In this document: piece by piece, positions 48,690-58,011 of the stretch
Position numbering within the stretch: position 1 is the first letter of the stretch
How the letters are laid out: every line of letters starts with the position of its first letter
Assembly: GCA_937873515.1 (NCBI GenBank)
Contig: CALMYB010000007.1
Location: 1-64,000 of the forward strand
Direction: 5' to 3'
Length of the DNA: 64,000 nt
Origin: an uncultured Acidobacteriota bacterium
GTDB taxonomy: Bacteria > Acidobacteriota > Blastocatellia > Pyrinomonadales > Pyrinomonadaceae
The notes under the pieces: model-generated
What the model was told of the DNA's origin: nothing
Database searches by the model: none
What the model saw: the letters and a program-made list of their open reading frames with translations, nothing else
Translations under genes and position numbers: made by a program

Positions 48690-50072
48690 GGATTTGCCGA
48701 CCTCACCGCGATCGACGCTTTGCTGCGCGCCGGTTCGCATATTTTTGACCGTCACCTTACCGGCGCCGATCTCGGATTCGCCGAGGACGCAGACGAAGGG
48801 AACGCGGATGGAGTCGGCGTATTTTATCTGTTTGCCGAGCTTATCGGCTTCGGGATAGACGGTCACGCGGAGGCCGGCCGCACGCAGCTCGGCGGCGAGC
48901 TTTAGCGATTCGGCGGCAGTCTCTTCGCTCCAGATCGTTATCATCACGTCGGCCGGTGTGGAATCGGCGATCTCGGGCGGGAACATCCCACGTTCATCCA
49001 TCACAACGAGGATGCGTTCGAGTCCGAGCGAAATGCCGCACGCCGGGATCTGCTCTTTGCCGAACATCCCGATCAACCCGTCATAGCGACCGCCGCCGCC
49101 GATGCTTCCCTTAAAATCGCCGTTCGTTAACACAATCTCGAATATACAACCGGTGTAATATGACAAGCCCCTAACAAGACTTAGATCGAACCGAACGTTG
49201 AACTGAACGGCGTCTATCATCTCTTCCAAATACAAAAACACGTTCCGCAAATCCGCAATCGCTTCGTTCGCCACTGACAGATCACCGAACCGACGAGACA
49301 GTTCATCCAGTTTCTCAAGGTTCCACTGACGCGGTTGCAACTGAAGCGAAGAAAATGTCTGTTCTTCGTATTCCTCTAGGAAACTGACGACACGGTCAAC
49401 TACGTCTGTCGCGTATCCAAGTTGTTCCAAGTCGGAAATTAATACCTCCATTCCGCCCTTATCAAGCTTGTCGAGAGCTGTCAGAATCGCCACGTGATTT
49501 GCAAAAGGAATATTCAATGCAGACAAAAATGCGGCGAGTAGCGATCGATGATTGACCTTTACTACAAAATCTCTAAATTCGAGTCGATCTAGGACTTTAC
49601 ATGCCGCTGCGAGCATCTCTGCCTCAACTACCAAAGACTCCGAGCCGATCGCATCCACGTCGCATTGATAGAATTCGCGATAGCGGCCCCGAGCGGGACG
49701 GTCGGCGCGCCATACGGGCTGTATCTGATAGCGTTTGAAGAATTTAGGGAGTTCGTTGCGGTTGTTCGCAACGACGCGTGCAAGCGGCACGGTAAGATCG
49801 TAACGAAGAGCAAGGTCGGCAAGGTCAGCGGCATTCGAGGCCGACGAAATGTCCAACTTCTCCCCGCGTTTGAGGATCTTGAACATCAACTGCCCGCCCT
49901 CTTCGCCGTATTTTCCGGTCAAGGTTTCAAGGTTCTCAAAGGCAGGTGTTTCGAGCGGCTCAAAGCCGTAACTCTCGTAAACATCTTTGATGATGCCGAT
50001 AACGTAATTGCGTTTTCTTACGTCGGCGGGCAGGAAATCGCGCGTCCCGCGGGCCGGATTTGTAGATGCCAT
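48663..50072 (-). CDS. hisS: Histidine--tRNA ligase
   Basis: Class II aminoacyl-tRNA synthetase of 469 residues. Motif 1 region GTRDFLPADVRKRN, motif 2 (FKRYQIQPVWRADRPARGRYREFYQCD), the His-specific GLSYYTGCIFE and motif 3 (GISLGLERI) are present, with the anticodon-binding domain at the C terminus. Two oddities: the last residues (KSVRVADDSI) are encoded by a REP palindrome, and the middle (about 49201-49560) is 168/360 GC (47%) against 34/60 at 48901-48960, suggesting a mosaic gene. Confidence 0.95.
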   Translation of the reverse strand: MASTNPARGTRDFLPADVRKRNYVIGIIKDVYESYGFEPLETPAFENLETLTGKYGEEGGQLMFKILKRGEKLDISSASNAADLADLALRYDLTVPLARVVANNRNELPKFFKRYQIQPVWRADRPARGRYREFYQCDVDAIGSESLVVEAEMLAAACKVLDRLEFRDFVVKVNHRSLLAAFLSALNIPFANHVAILTALDKLDKGGMEVLISDLEQLGYATDVVDRVVSFLEEYEEQTFSSLQLQPRQWNLEKLDELSRRFGDLSVANEAIADLRNVFLYLEEMIDAVQFNVRFDLSLVRGLSYYTGCIFEIVLTNGDFKGSIGGGGRYDGLIGMFGKEQIPACGISLGLERILVVMDERGMFPPEIADSTPADVMITIWSEETAAESLKLAAELRAAGLRVTVYPEADKLGKQIKYADSIRVPFVCVLGESEIGAGKVTVKNMRTGAQQSVDRGEVGKSVRVADDSI

Positions 50073-50123
50073 CGAGTGTATTTTACAACAAGTATGCTTT
50101 TCTATCTCGCTCTGGAGGAAGGT

Positions 50124-50624
50124 TCAATATCGCAGCTTCAGCTCGGTGTAGTTTCGCCAGAAACGATCCAAAAATTCGATCTCTTCTGCGGTAAGTTCAC
50201 GCTTTACGCGGGCCGGCGAACCGATCACGAGCGAACGCGGCGGCACGATCGTGCCCGGCGTAAGAAGCGAACCGGCGCCGACGAGACATTCCTCGCCGAC
50301 GTGAACGCCGTCCATCAGGATCGCACCCATTCCGATCAGACAGCGGTCATCGACCGTGCATCCATGAAGAAGAACGCGATGCCCGACCGTTATCTCATTG
50401 CCGAGCACGGTCGGATGCGTTCCGCCTGAGACGTGTATGACGCAGTTGTCCTGGATGTTCGTGCGTTCGCCGATGCGTATGTAGTTCACGTCGCCGCGGA
50501 CAACGGAGCCAAACCAGATGCTCGAATCTTCACCGATCTCGACGTCGCCGATCACGGTTGCATTTTCAGCGACAAAGGCTGTCGGGTGAACGACGGGGAA
50601 TTTATCTTCGAATTTTGAGATCAT
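50124..50624 (-). CDS. Gamma-carbonic-anhydrase family protein (YrdA/PaaY-like)
   Basis: A 166-residue left-handed beta-helix protein. VVRGDVNYIRIGERTNIQDN and the three metal-type His (H64 in CVIHVSGGTH, H82 and H87 in VGHRVLLHGC) match the gamma-CA fold; activity is not assured in this subgroup. The start overlaps the murJ stop by 4 bp. Confidence 0.9.
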   Translation of the reverse strand: MISKFEDKFPVVHPTAFVAENATVIGDVEIGEDSSIWFGSVVRGDVNYIRIGERTNIQDNCVIHVSGGTHPTVLGNEITVGHRVLLHGCTVDDRCLIGMGAILMDGVHVGEECLVGAGSLLTPGTIVPPRSLVIGSPARVKRELTAEEIEFLDRFWRNYTELKLRY

Positions 50625-52348
50625 GCCTCACTCCTGCGAAAACGCTTCGAGATCATACCGAAAAGCTGATGAAGTTCTTTCACGCGAAGCAGCATCGCAC
50701 AGATGACGAACGCGATGCCGCCAAGGGCAATGGGCACAAAGGCTTCGACCAGATGGAGTCTGAGTCCCTGCGAGCCGTAGCGTGCCACCAAGAAATGATA
50801 ACTTGCGTAGCATACGAGCGAAAGCACCGCAGACGACAACGCGATCTTGAGAAATGCCGTTGCGATGCTGCGGCCGTTCAGGCGTTTTATCTTTCGGCGC
50901 AGGAGCAATGCGAGTGCCGTGAAATTGAACAAGGCAACAAGCGACGTCGCCAATGAAACGCCGAGGTGGCCGTAGCCGGCCGGAGTTTCGGGCGTTACAC
51001 CATATTGCGAAAGCCATTCGCGAAGGAAATAGCAGCCGACAAAGTTCACGATGATCGAAACAAGGGCGATGATCATAGGCGTCTTTGCGTCGTCAAGGGC
51101 GTAGAATGCGGGCGACAGGATCTTGATCGCCGCGTAGCCCGTCAAGCCGATCGAATAGCCGATGAGAGCCATCGCGGTCATCTGCGTCGCGAGTGCGTCG
51201 AACCGTCCGCGTTCGTAGATGAGCCTTATGATCGGTTCACCGAGCACGATCAGGCCGCATGCGCTCGGCAGCGTCATCAGAAAGACCAGATTCATCGACG
51301 ACGAGATCGTGTCGCGAAACTCGCCTTTTTTTCCTTCCGCAGCAAGCCGTGAAAGCACGGGGATTGCCGCCGTCCCGACGGCAACGCCGAAAAGTCCGAT
51401 CGGAAACTGCATCAATCGAAACGCGTAATTCAGCCAGCCTTGGGCACCGTCGATCGAGGAGACGAAATACGTATTGACGAGAACGTTTATCTGTACGGCA
51501 GAGGTGCCGAGAATTGCCGGCGTCATCAGGGCGACCACTTTTTTGACGCCTTCGTCCGCAAGCGAGAGCACCGGCGAGAAACGAAATCCGACGCGCCACA
51601 GCGACGGCAGCTGCATCGCAAGTCCAGCCGCTCCGCCGATCAATGTGCCGATCGACATTCCGATGATCGCCCATTGAGCGGCATCGTCCGGGATCAGATT
51701 CTTGTCTTTCGGCGTGGTCCATCCGCCGCCGCTCAGCCAATATGCGAGCGAAAGGCCGACCGTTATCGAAACGATGTTAAAGACCGTCGAAGCCGAAGCC
51801 GGAATGCCGAAAATATTCTTCGTATTGAGCACGCCCATCGCGACCGCCGCAAGCGAGACGAGCAGGATGTACGGGAACATTACCTGCGTGAGCGTGGTCG
51901 CAAGGGCCGCCTTCTCGGGAGAAAAACCGTCGGCGACGAGCCCGACCAACTCTTTCGAGAAGATGATGCCGACGATGCAGACAATGCTAAGGACGACGGC
52001 AAGCAGATTGAAGATCAGGCTTGCAAGCCGCCACGCTGCCTTCTCGCCGAGTTTGATCTGATAATCGGTAAAGACCTTGACGAACGCGACAGATAGAGCC
52101 CCTTCGGCGAAAAGATCGCGCAGGACGTTCGGCAGGCGGAATGCGACGACATAGGCGTCGGTCAAAAATCCCGCACCGAAATATCGCGCAAAGATAACCT
52201 CGCGTGCGAGTCCGAAGAGCCGCGAGAACATCACGGCTATGGAGACAATACCGGCCGAGCGCGCAACGCTCGTCGGGCTTGACGGCGGCGGCGGTTCTGC
52301 GGCCGATTCGGCGTTATCTGGCGGCGTTGTATCTTCGATCGACGACAT
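50621..52348 (-). CDS. murJ: Lipid II flippase
   Basis: MATE-like integral membrane protein of 575 residues and about 14 helices that flips the peptidoglycan precursor. MviN/MurJ marks: SIAVMFSRLFGLAREVIFARYFGAG, FRLPNVLRDLFAEGALSVAFVKVF, and LMTLPSACGLIVLGEPIIRLIYERGRFDA. A Pro-rich cytoplasmic N terminus precedes helix 1. It fits with murI and the PBP4 gene nearby as the wall-synthesis set. Confidence 0.96.
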   Translation of the reverse strand: MSSIEDTTPPDNAESAAEPPPPSSPTSVARSAGIVSIAVMFSRLFGLAREVIFARYFGAGFLTDAYVVAFRLPNVLRDLFAEGALSVAFVKVFTDYQIKLGEKAAWRLASLIFNLLAVVLSIVCIVGIIFSKELVGLVADGFSPEKAALATTLTQVMFPYILLVSLAAVAMGVLNTKNIFGIPASASTVFNIVSITVGLSLAYWLSGGGWTTPKDKNLIPDDAAQWAIIGMSIGTLIGGAAGLAMQLPSLWRVGFRFSPVLSLADEGVKKVVALMTPAILGTSAVQINVLVNTYFVSSIDGAQGWLNYAFRLMQFPIGLFGVAVGTAAIPVLSRLAAEGKKGEFRDTISSSMNLVFLMTLPSACGLIVLGEPIIRLIYERGRFDALATQMTAMALIGYSIGLTGYAAIKILSPAFYALDDAKTPMIIALVSIIVNFVGCYFLREWLSQYGVTPETPAGYGHLGVSLATSLVALFNFTALALLLRRKIKRLNGRSIATAFLKIALSSAVLSLVCYASYHFLVARYGSQGLRLHLVEAFVPIALGGIAFVICAMLLRVKELHQLFGMISKRFRRSEA

Positions 52349-52423
52349 CAGCGGTTAGAATCGAAGATTATCGCACGCTTTCGGTCGGAATTGCTGCAGC
52401 AAGGAGAAAATTTTTAATCGAAC

Positions 52424-53803
52424 TCAATGCGAGGCCGAGTTCGGATAAGAGATCCGCGAAGTCGCCATTCGCTTGTCGAGCGAAACTGCCTTGTAGTTGA
52501 ATGAGACCGGCCCGCCGAATTGCCCCTGCACAAGCGAGACGTAAAGATTCTGGAACGAGCGGAACTGATTGACGCTGCCGCGTTGGTTGAAGATCACGAA
52601 AAGGAGCTTGCCCTTTTGTGTGTTCACTTCGCCCGAAAGTGCGCTCACGCCGTTGTCGGTCTGCCGCAGCGTTCCGGTCTTGCCGACAACGCTGCCTGCG
52701 TAAAAATCGTTGTCAAAGCGATTCTCGAGCGTTCCTTCGTCGAGGCCGGCAACGGGCATGATGTCGGCGAAATTCATCCTATACCGTCCGAGTTCCGCCT
52801 GAAGGGAACGCAGGAGCTTCATCATAGCGTTCGGCGAAACACGATTAATGCCTAGCCCGCTCGTCGTCGATAGCGAGAACTCCTCATCGGGGACATTCGC
52901 GTTCAGTTCAACGATGCGCGAGACACCGAATGGCCCGCCAAGCATATCGCCAAGGCGTTCGGCGAGAAAATTGTTTGAATAGCACAGCGTCGCCTTCAGG
53001 ATATCGCGCATCTTGGCCGATTCATGCGTAAAAAGCAGCGAAAGATCGCTCGGTATAGGCTGAACGGATGTCGTACCCGTTATGGAAACGCTCGGGAGGC
53101 CTTGTATCATTCCCGCACGGCCTGAGTTGTTCAGATAGTCGATCCACGCTCTTGCCGCCGCAGGTGAACGCCGTGAGAGGTCCATCGTCGCAAGAAGAAG
53201 GTCGGCCGAACGCTTCGAAGAGCCTGAATAGTCCATCACGAAATCGTTCGTAACGACGATGTCGCCCGTGATGGCACGGATTCCCCTGCGATTCAGCTCG
53301 TTCGCGATCAAGATAGCGTGCTCATAATTGAATACAGGGTCTTTGCCCGAAACGTATAGGTTGCCGGTCAGCGTTCCGGTCGTGCGGTCAAGGGTGCCGT
53401 TCGTATAGACGTTCGTTGCGAAACGGAAGTCGGGCCCGAAGGTCTTTAGAACTGCGTAAGCGGTCGCGACCTTTACGTTCGACGCCGGATTGAATAGAGC
53501 GGCGGCATTGGATTCGACGACGACACCGCCGTCCATCGTTTCTATCAGAACACCCGAATAGCCCGGGATCGTCTGTTCCGCAAGCAGCGGAAACATCGTG
53601 CGGACAGCATTTACGGGAGTTGTCGCAATGGCCGCAGAACTGCCCGTCGGCCTTACAAGCGAACCGTCCGAGGGCGTCGGTTCCGGCTTGTAGATCTTGA
53701 TGTCCTGAAGCAGCGGCCGCGTCGCCTGCGCAGGAACTGCGATAGTTCCTAAAATCAGAGACGCGAAAATAACGACAAACTTTATCGCAGACGTTTTGAT
53801 CAT
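52424..53803 (-). CDS. dacB: D-alanyl-D-alanine carboxypeptidase/endopeptidase (PBP4-type, S13)
   Basis: A 459-residue exported peptidoglycan hydrolase. Signal peptide MIKTSAIKFVVIFASLILGT with cleavage near PAQA. Penicillin-binding motifs: SxxK S108-N-V-K111 (NPASNVKVAT), SxN in CYSNNFLAE, and KTG in VVGKTGTLRQTDNG, with the large insert typical of class C PBPs between the first two. The ATG at 53803 begins the signal peptide; the frame is open further upstream without sense. Confidence 0.94.
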   Translation of the reverse strand: MIKTSAIKFVVIFASLILGTIAVPAQATRPLLQDIKIYKPEPTPSDGSLVRPTGSSAAIATTPVNAVRTMFPLLAEQTIPGYSGVLIETMDGGVVVESNAAALFNPASNVKVATAYAVLKTFGPDFRFATNVYTNGTLDRTTGTLTGNLYVSGKDPVFNYEHAILIANELNRRGIRAITGDIVVTNDFVMDYSGSSKRSADLLLATMDLSRRSPAAARAWIDYLNNSGRAGMIQGLPSVSITGTTSVQPIPSDLSLLFTHESAKMRDILKATLCYSNNFLAERLGDMLGGPFGVSRIVELNANVPDEEFSLSTTSGLGINRVSPNAMMKLLRSLQAELGRYRMNFADIMPVAGLDEGTLENRFDNDFYAGSVVGKTGTLRQTDNGVSALSGEVNTQKGKLLFVIFNQRGSVNQFRSFQNLYVSLVQGQFGGPVSFNYKAVSLDKRMATSRISYPNSASH

Positions 53804-53994
53804 TGCTAGGATCGAATTGCGAAAATGAAATGACGCGGAGCCCGTGAAACCGGACAGGTCGTAATTATACCACAGCTTTCGGCCGTTCTGAAGATTTTTT
53901 ACATTCGGGGACATTTTTCCTAAAATATCGACCTCGACTCGTTAGATGAATTCACCGCAAACGCGGATGCCGAAGAAACAGGCCACTGACCACT

Positions 53995-54660
53995 GTGAAG
54001 AAAGATGCATTGCCGCCGACCACGACCCGCACCATCAGGCTCGCCCACGCGGCTTCTTCTGCTGCGATAAAAAGCCGCCTTGCCGAATTTTCGGATGTTT
54101 TGGCGAATGGCGACGACCTTCGCTTCTGGGAGGAGATGGTCTTTTGCTTCTTCACCGGCGGCTGCTCGGCGAAAATGGGGCTGCGTTCGATCGAAAAGGT
54201 GCGTCATCTGCTAGAGAAAGGCACCCAAGAGCAGCTTGTGAACGCGCTTTCCGGAACACACCGTTATCCGAACGCACGCTCGCGCTATATCGTCGCTTCG
54301 CGCGAATTCTTGCTCAAAGATTGTGGCCTGCGGCTCAGATCTAGGCTTTTGGCATTTTCCGACCCGCTCGAACGCCGTGACTGGCTCGTGAGGGAAAAGG
54401 GGATCAAAGGCCTCGGATACAAAGAAGCGAGCCATTTTTTGCGAAACGTGGGCTTTCGCGGCTATGCGATCCTCGACAAACACGTCCTGAGCTGTCTTGC
54501 CGCTCTGAAAATAATTCCTGAGGCAAAGCCACCAAATACACGTCAGAGGTATCTAACCATCGAGGCAAGCCTTAAAAAACTGGCTCGGCGGACCAAGATC
54601 GACTTTGACGAGCTCGATCTGGTCCTATGGTCGATGAAGACCGGCGAGATCCTCAAGTAA
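53995..54660 (+). CDS. ogg: N-glycosylase/DNA lyase (Ogg2-like, HhH-GPD)
   Basis: An 8-oxoguanine-type base-excision glycosylase of 221 residues, of the short archaeal/Thermotoga kind. The helix-hairpin-helix is IKGLGYKEASHFLRNVGF, with the catalytic Lys within it, and the GPD aspartate follows in YAILDKHVLSCL. WEEMVFCFFTGGCSAKMG marks the family's N-terminal half. The start is GTG at 53995. Divergent from dacB. Confidence 0.88.
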   Translation: MKKDALPPTTTRTIRLAHAASSAAIKSRLAEFSDVLANGDDLRFWEEMVFCFFTGGCSAKMGLRSIEKVRHLLEKGTQEQLVNALSGTHRYPNARSRYIVASREFLLKDCGLRLRSRLLAFSDPLERRDWLVREKGIKGLGYKEASHFLRNVGFRGYAILDKHVLSCLAALKIIPEAKPPNTRQRYLTIEASLKKLARRTKIDFDELDLVLWSMKTGEILK

Positions 54661-54707
54661 CGGCCCAAACCTGAGGCTCTGATCCAAACAAGTTGGAGGC
54701 AACTTTG

Positions 54708-56306
54708 ATGCAGCCTTCCCAAAACTTTTTTTCGAGAGAATGTATTCGGTACGTCATCTGCGCCGCTTTGATGGCCTGTCTTGTGTCTGCCGCCGCCGCC
54801 GTAGGTTTCTCGCAGAAACGGAATGAGGCCGACCGCGAAAGCCTAAAAGATGCGATCGGTCTAACGCGTGACAACGAACTAAAGAAGAGCGAAGCGATAC
54901 TGCACAAGCTCGTAAAGGCCGATCCGGATAATGCGAAGGCTCGGACCGAACTTGCCTTCAACCTAACAAAACAGCGACGCTTCGTTGAAGCGTATGAGAC
55001 GATCCTTTCCGTGCTTGATAAGGATAAGAAGGATTCGCGGGCCCTTTCGGTACTCGGAGCCCTCTTGCTCGCGAGCGGCCGTATTCGCGACGCTCGGGCG
55101 ATCATCTACACCGCTCTCGACCTTCGCCGGGGAGAACACCTTGCGTGGGCAAGCCTCGGGATGCTCGATTATTACGACAACGATGTCGATCAGGCGATAA
55201 ATAGTTTGAAGCAGGCGATCTACCTTGCTCCGCGCGAACCTGATTATTATTTTTCATTGGCTCAGGCCTCCGTCAGGGCCGATCGGTATAAGGACGCGGC
55301 CGTTGCCTACGACCGTTTCCTTTCGGTTTCCGGTGCGATGGATGTTGACCGCCGCGAACGCATAAGGGGCCTCGTAAGCTTCCTTCGGTATCTCGATGCG
55401 CGTCCCTCGCTTTACGATGCGAGCGGTGCAGGCAGAACGACCGTCAAATTCGAGCTTGTAACGAATCGGCCGATCATCGAGGTCCGGGTGAATGACTACT
55501 CAAAGCCGCTGCGTTTTGTCATCGACACGGGCTCGGGGATGACCGTTATATCGAACAAGACCGCCGAATTGCTGGGGATGAAGGAAGTTGCCCGCGGCGG
55601 CAATGCCCGAGGCGTGGGCGGCGACGGAAAGTTTCCGATCATCTACGGTTTCGTGAACGAGATCAAGATGGGCGATGTTTCCGTCCATAACATCCCGGTC
55701 TATATACGTGACGTACAGTCCCGCCAGCAGATCGACGGCTATCTCGGCCTCGCGGTCATCTCAAAATTCTTTGCAACGATCGATTACGGGACGAAAACGC
55801 TCACGCTGTCCAAAGAAGACTCGTCCGAGGCGTTCTCAAAAGAGAATGCTGACCATATTCTGCCGCTTCGCCTTACGCCGAGCGGCTTCTTGAGCGGAGA
55901 GGTCGGCGTCGCCGGCATCGAGACCAATTTGAACTTTATCGTTGATACGGCGGCGAGCGTTTCCGTGATCTCCGACAATATTGCCGCTGCCGAAGCCATC
56001 AAGAAATATCTTTCCGATCAGCGTTACAGGGTCATTGGTGCGGCCGGCGAAGTGGTCGATGCTCCGACCTTCCTGCTGCCGCGTGTTACATTCGGGCAGA
56101 ACGTTCGTGCGCCTCTGGTTGCCGTCGCTCTTGACCTGGACGTGATTAACGAATCATCGGGTTTCGACCAAGCGGGCATTCTCGGCGGAAATTTTCTAAG
56201 GAATTACCGCGTCGCCTTCGACTTCAAACGGGCACGCGTGCGACTTACGCCGATCGCGTCCGAAACCGGCGAGAATACCGGCAAGCAGCAATTGAATGAA
56301 GATTAG
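54708..56306 (+). CDS. Exported TPR protein with two retropepsin-like aspartyl protease domains
   Basis: A 532-residue protein with a signal peptide (CAALMACLVSAAAAVGFSQ), then TPR repeats (about 45-225: ELKKSEAILHKLVKADPDNA, AWASLGMLDYYDND, YYFSLAQASVRADRYKDAA). Two aspartic-protease units follow: FVIDTGSGMTVIS with D273 and FIVDTAASVSVIS with D413, each with a later Ile/Leu-Gly strand (DGYLGLAVI, AGILGGNFL). The second has DTA-A in place of DTG-S/T. Single-chain duplicated clan AA proteases like this are frequent in Acidobacteriota. The ATG at 54708 has GGAGG 9 bp upstream. Confidence 0.88.
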   Translation: MQPSQNFFSRECIRYVICAALMACLVSAAAAVGFSQKRNEADRESLKDAIGLTRDNELKKSEAILHKLVKADPDNAKARTELAFNLTKQRRFVEAYETILSVLDKDKKDSRALSVLGALLLASGRIRDARAIIYTALDLRRGEHLAWASLGMLDYYDNDVDQAINSLKQAIYLAPREPDYYFSLAQASVRADRYKDAAVAYDRFLSVSGAMDVDRRERIRGLVSFLRYLDARPSLYDASGAGRTTVKFELVTNRPIIEVRVNDYSKPLRFVIDTGSGMTVISNKTAELLGMKEVARGGNARGVGGDGKFPIIYGFVNEIKMGDVSVHNIPVYIRDVQSRQQIDGYLGLAVISKFFATIDYGTKTLTLSKEDSSEAFSKENADHILPLRLTPSGFLSGEVGVAGIETNLNFIVDTAASVSVISDNIAAAEAIKKYLSDQRYRVIGAAGEVVDAPTFLLPRVTFGQNVRAPLVAVALDLDVINESSGFDQAGILGGNFLRNYRVAFDFKRARVRLTPIASETGENTGKQQLNED

Positions 56307-56757
56307 CCTGTATCTTGAAACGTCCGTTATCGGGGCCTATCTGGACAACGGCGATACATTTCGCCGCGACCTGACGATCCGCTGGTGGGAACACGAGATG
56401 CAGGATTACGACGCGTTCTCTTCATTTCTGGTCCGACGCGAACTCGAGCATTTCCCCGAACCGCACCGCACCGGCTACCTCAATCTCGCAAAGGAGACGA
56501 ACGAACTCGACATCCCGGAAGAGGCCGCCATCCTCGCCGAAGGCTACATCGAACGCGGCGTCATCCACCGCCGATTCCTCTCGAATGCCGTGCATTACGC
56601 CGTCGCCTCCGTCTATAAGCTCGATTACTTCGTCACCTGGGATTTCGGCCATCTCGCCAACATCCGCAAACAAACGCGCCTGCGCCTCTTCAACACCGCC
56701 GCCGGCTTCGCCTCCCCGACCATCATCACCCCCGAATTCCTCGTCCACTCGATCTGA
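56296..56757 (+). CDS. PIN-domain protein, no adjacent antitoxin
   Basis: A 153-residue PIN-fold protein: N-terminal LYLETSVIGAYLD, the acidic VRRELEHF stretch, NAVHYAVASVYKLDYFVTWDFGHLANIRK near the end, and ITPEFLV. The first acidic position is Glu (YLETS) where VapC has Asp, as in a widespread subgroup. It overlaps the aspartyl-protease gene by 11 bp. No antitoxin-like gene lies on either side, so it may act alone. Confidence 0.8.
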   Translation: MKISLYLETSVIGAYLDNGDTFRRDLTIRWWEHEMQDYDAFSSFLVRRELEHFPEPHRTGYLNLAKETNELDIPEEAAILAEGYIERGVIHRRFLSNAVHYAVASVYKLDYFVTWDFGHLANIRKQTRLRLFNTAAGFASPTIITPEFLVHSI

Positions 56758-56925
56758 ATGTGAATTGTCCGCGTTGCAGAACGCCGCACGAAGTAAGGCG
56801 GCCCATTGCACGCTCACCGCTCACTTCTTCTTCCTCGGCCCGCGTGCGACTATCACCGTTTCGGTCATTTTGAGGAAAGCGCGCCCAACAGCGTCGATGT
56901 GCGGGTTGAAAAAATTGTGTCCTCA

Positions 56926-56941
56926 GTCGCTTAGGAGCGAC
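56926..56941. repeat. Palindrome GTCGCT-TAGG-AGCGAC
   Basis: A 6-bp-stem hairpin followed by AGAAAA; the word GGAGCGACAGAA is shared with 18260-18275 and (inverted) 62339-62350. It lies in the 254-bp gap between the PIN gene and the glycine-rich gene, which otherwise shows nothing clear. Confidence 0.6.
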
Positions 56942-57011
56942 AGAAAAGGAAAAGAGTCCGGATCCGGCTTTGGCGGCCGAACCCGGAACTTTGAATTTTT
57001 AACGCGTCAGC

Positions 57012-57737
57012 CTACGGACGGACCGTGGCTTCGTTAAATTTTGGCAGGGAAACGGACTGGTTGAGATAGACGCCGAATTCCGTGCCGGATTTCACATCGA
57101 CGTCCTCGCCCTTGGTCTGCGTCTCTGTGATGAGGCCGCCGACGCCGCCGATGATACCGCCGATAAGGGCACCTTTTCCGCCGCCGACCGCCGCACCGAG
57201 CAACGCACCGCCGGCACCGCCGCCGCCGATGAAGATCAGCTTGCGATGCTTCATCTTGTCGCCCGAGGCTGAGCCTTCGTTATCGCTCTTGCCGTCCTTT
57301 GTATCGAGGTCGGTGAGCGAACCGTTGATCGCACGAGTCGTTCCGTTCGGTAAGCGGACGGAAGTGAAACTCACGTCGATAGTGCCCGGCTTCCCGCCCT
57401 TTCGAGCCTTCTGCACGCTGTCCACGCGGCCTGTTACGGTGCTGCCGACGGGGATAACGACCACACCGTTATTCGAATAGACCGGCTCAGTGACCGTCGC
57501 CGTAAAGGTCGAACCCTCGGTCGAGGTCTTCGACGAGAGCTTTGAATTCAAACGCGTACGCATCACCGCTCCGCTGGGCACAGAGTAAACCGGCACGACG
57601 ACCTTTTTCTTGACGACCGTCGTGCGTTTCTTGCGGATGACGGGCTTTTTCTTCTGAGCGAACGCGTCCGTTACGCCCAGGCCAAGGATCACGGCTATCG
57701 CCGCGACCAGCATTTGTTTGTTGAATATTCGTTTCAT
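57012..57737 (-). CDS. Exported protein with Lys-rich stretch and glycine-zipper segment
   Basis: A 241-residue protein: signal peptide 1-28 (ending DAFA), a Lys/Arg-rich linker (KKKPVIRKKRTTVVKKKVVV), a beta domain resembling TrbI/VirB10-like or conjugal 'SH3-like' folds (VYSVPSGAVMRTRLNSKLSS, VVVIPVGSTVTGRVDSVQ), and a glycine zipper (GGGGAGGALLGAAVGGGKGA). This suggests an envelope-associated, possibly membrane-inserting protein. Function unknown. Confidence 0.78.
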   Translation of the reverse strand: MKRIFNKQMLVAAIAVILGLGVTDAFAQKKKPVIRKKRTTVVKKKVVVPVYSVPSGAVMRTRLNSKLSSKTSTEGSTFTATVTEPVYSNNGVVVIPVGSTVTGRVDSVQKARKGGKPGTIDVSFTSVRLPNGTTRAINGSLTDLDTKDGKSDNEGSASGDKMKHRKLIFIGGGGAGGALLGAAVGGGKGALIGGIIGGVGGLITETQTKGEDVDVKSGTEFGVYLNQSVSLPKFNEATVRP

Positions 57738-57981
57738 AAATAGTCTTTCCTCCTCGATTAGGTTGCAAAAAAATCCAAGGCGGTCGGTGCAAGCCGGCAG
57801 CGAACCGCAAAATTTCCGAATGCTTCGATATTAACACTTGAGATGGTGTAAGATAAAGAAAATCATATTTTTGTGGAAGTTTCGTCTATTAGCTGTTTTG
57901 TTGGGCAAGTCAGTAAATCTACCGCGTTCGCTTTTTGTTGATCTGAGGCCTTGGATCTTTAGGCCGTCGTGTTTAACGCTG

Positions 57982-57999
57982 CTCGTTGAACGAGTTTTT
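57982..57999 (+). terminator. Small hairpin plus T-run before the DUF5658 gene
   Basis: CTCGT-TGA-ACGAG (57982-57994) followed by TTTTT (57995-57999), 12 bp before the ATG at 58012. The stem is short (5 bp); it could be a weak terminator, attenuator, or simply a hairpin in the leader. Confidence 0.35.
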
Positions 58000-58011
58000 A
58001 CGGAGAAGAAT

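Noticed and set aside
56296..56757. Classical VapBC pair around the PIN gene
   Set aside because: No antitoxin-like small gene lies up- or downstream; the neighbours are a protease and an exported protein.
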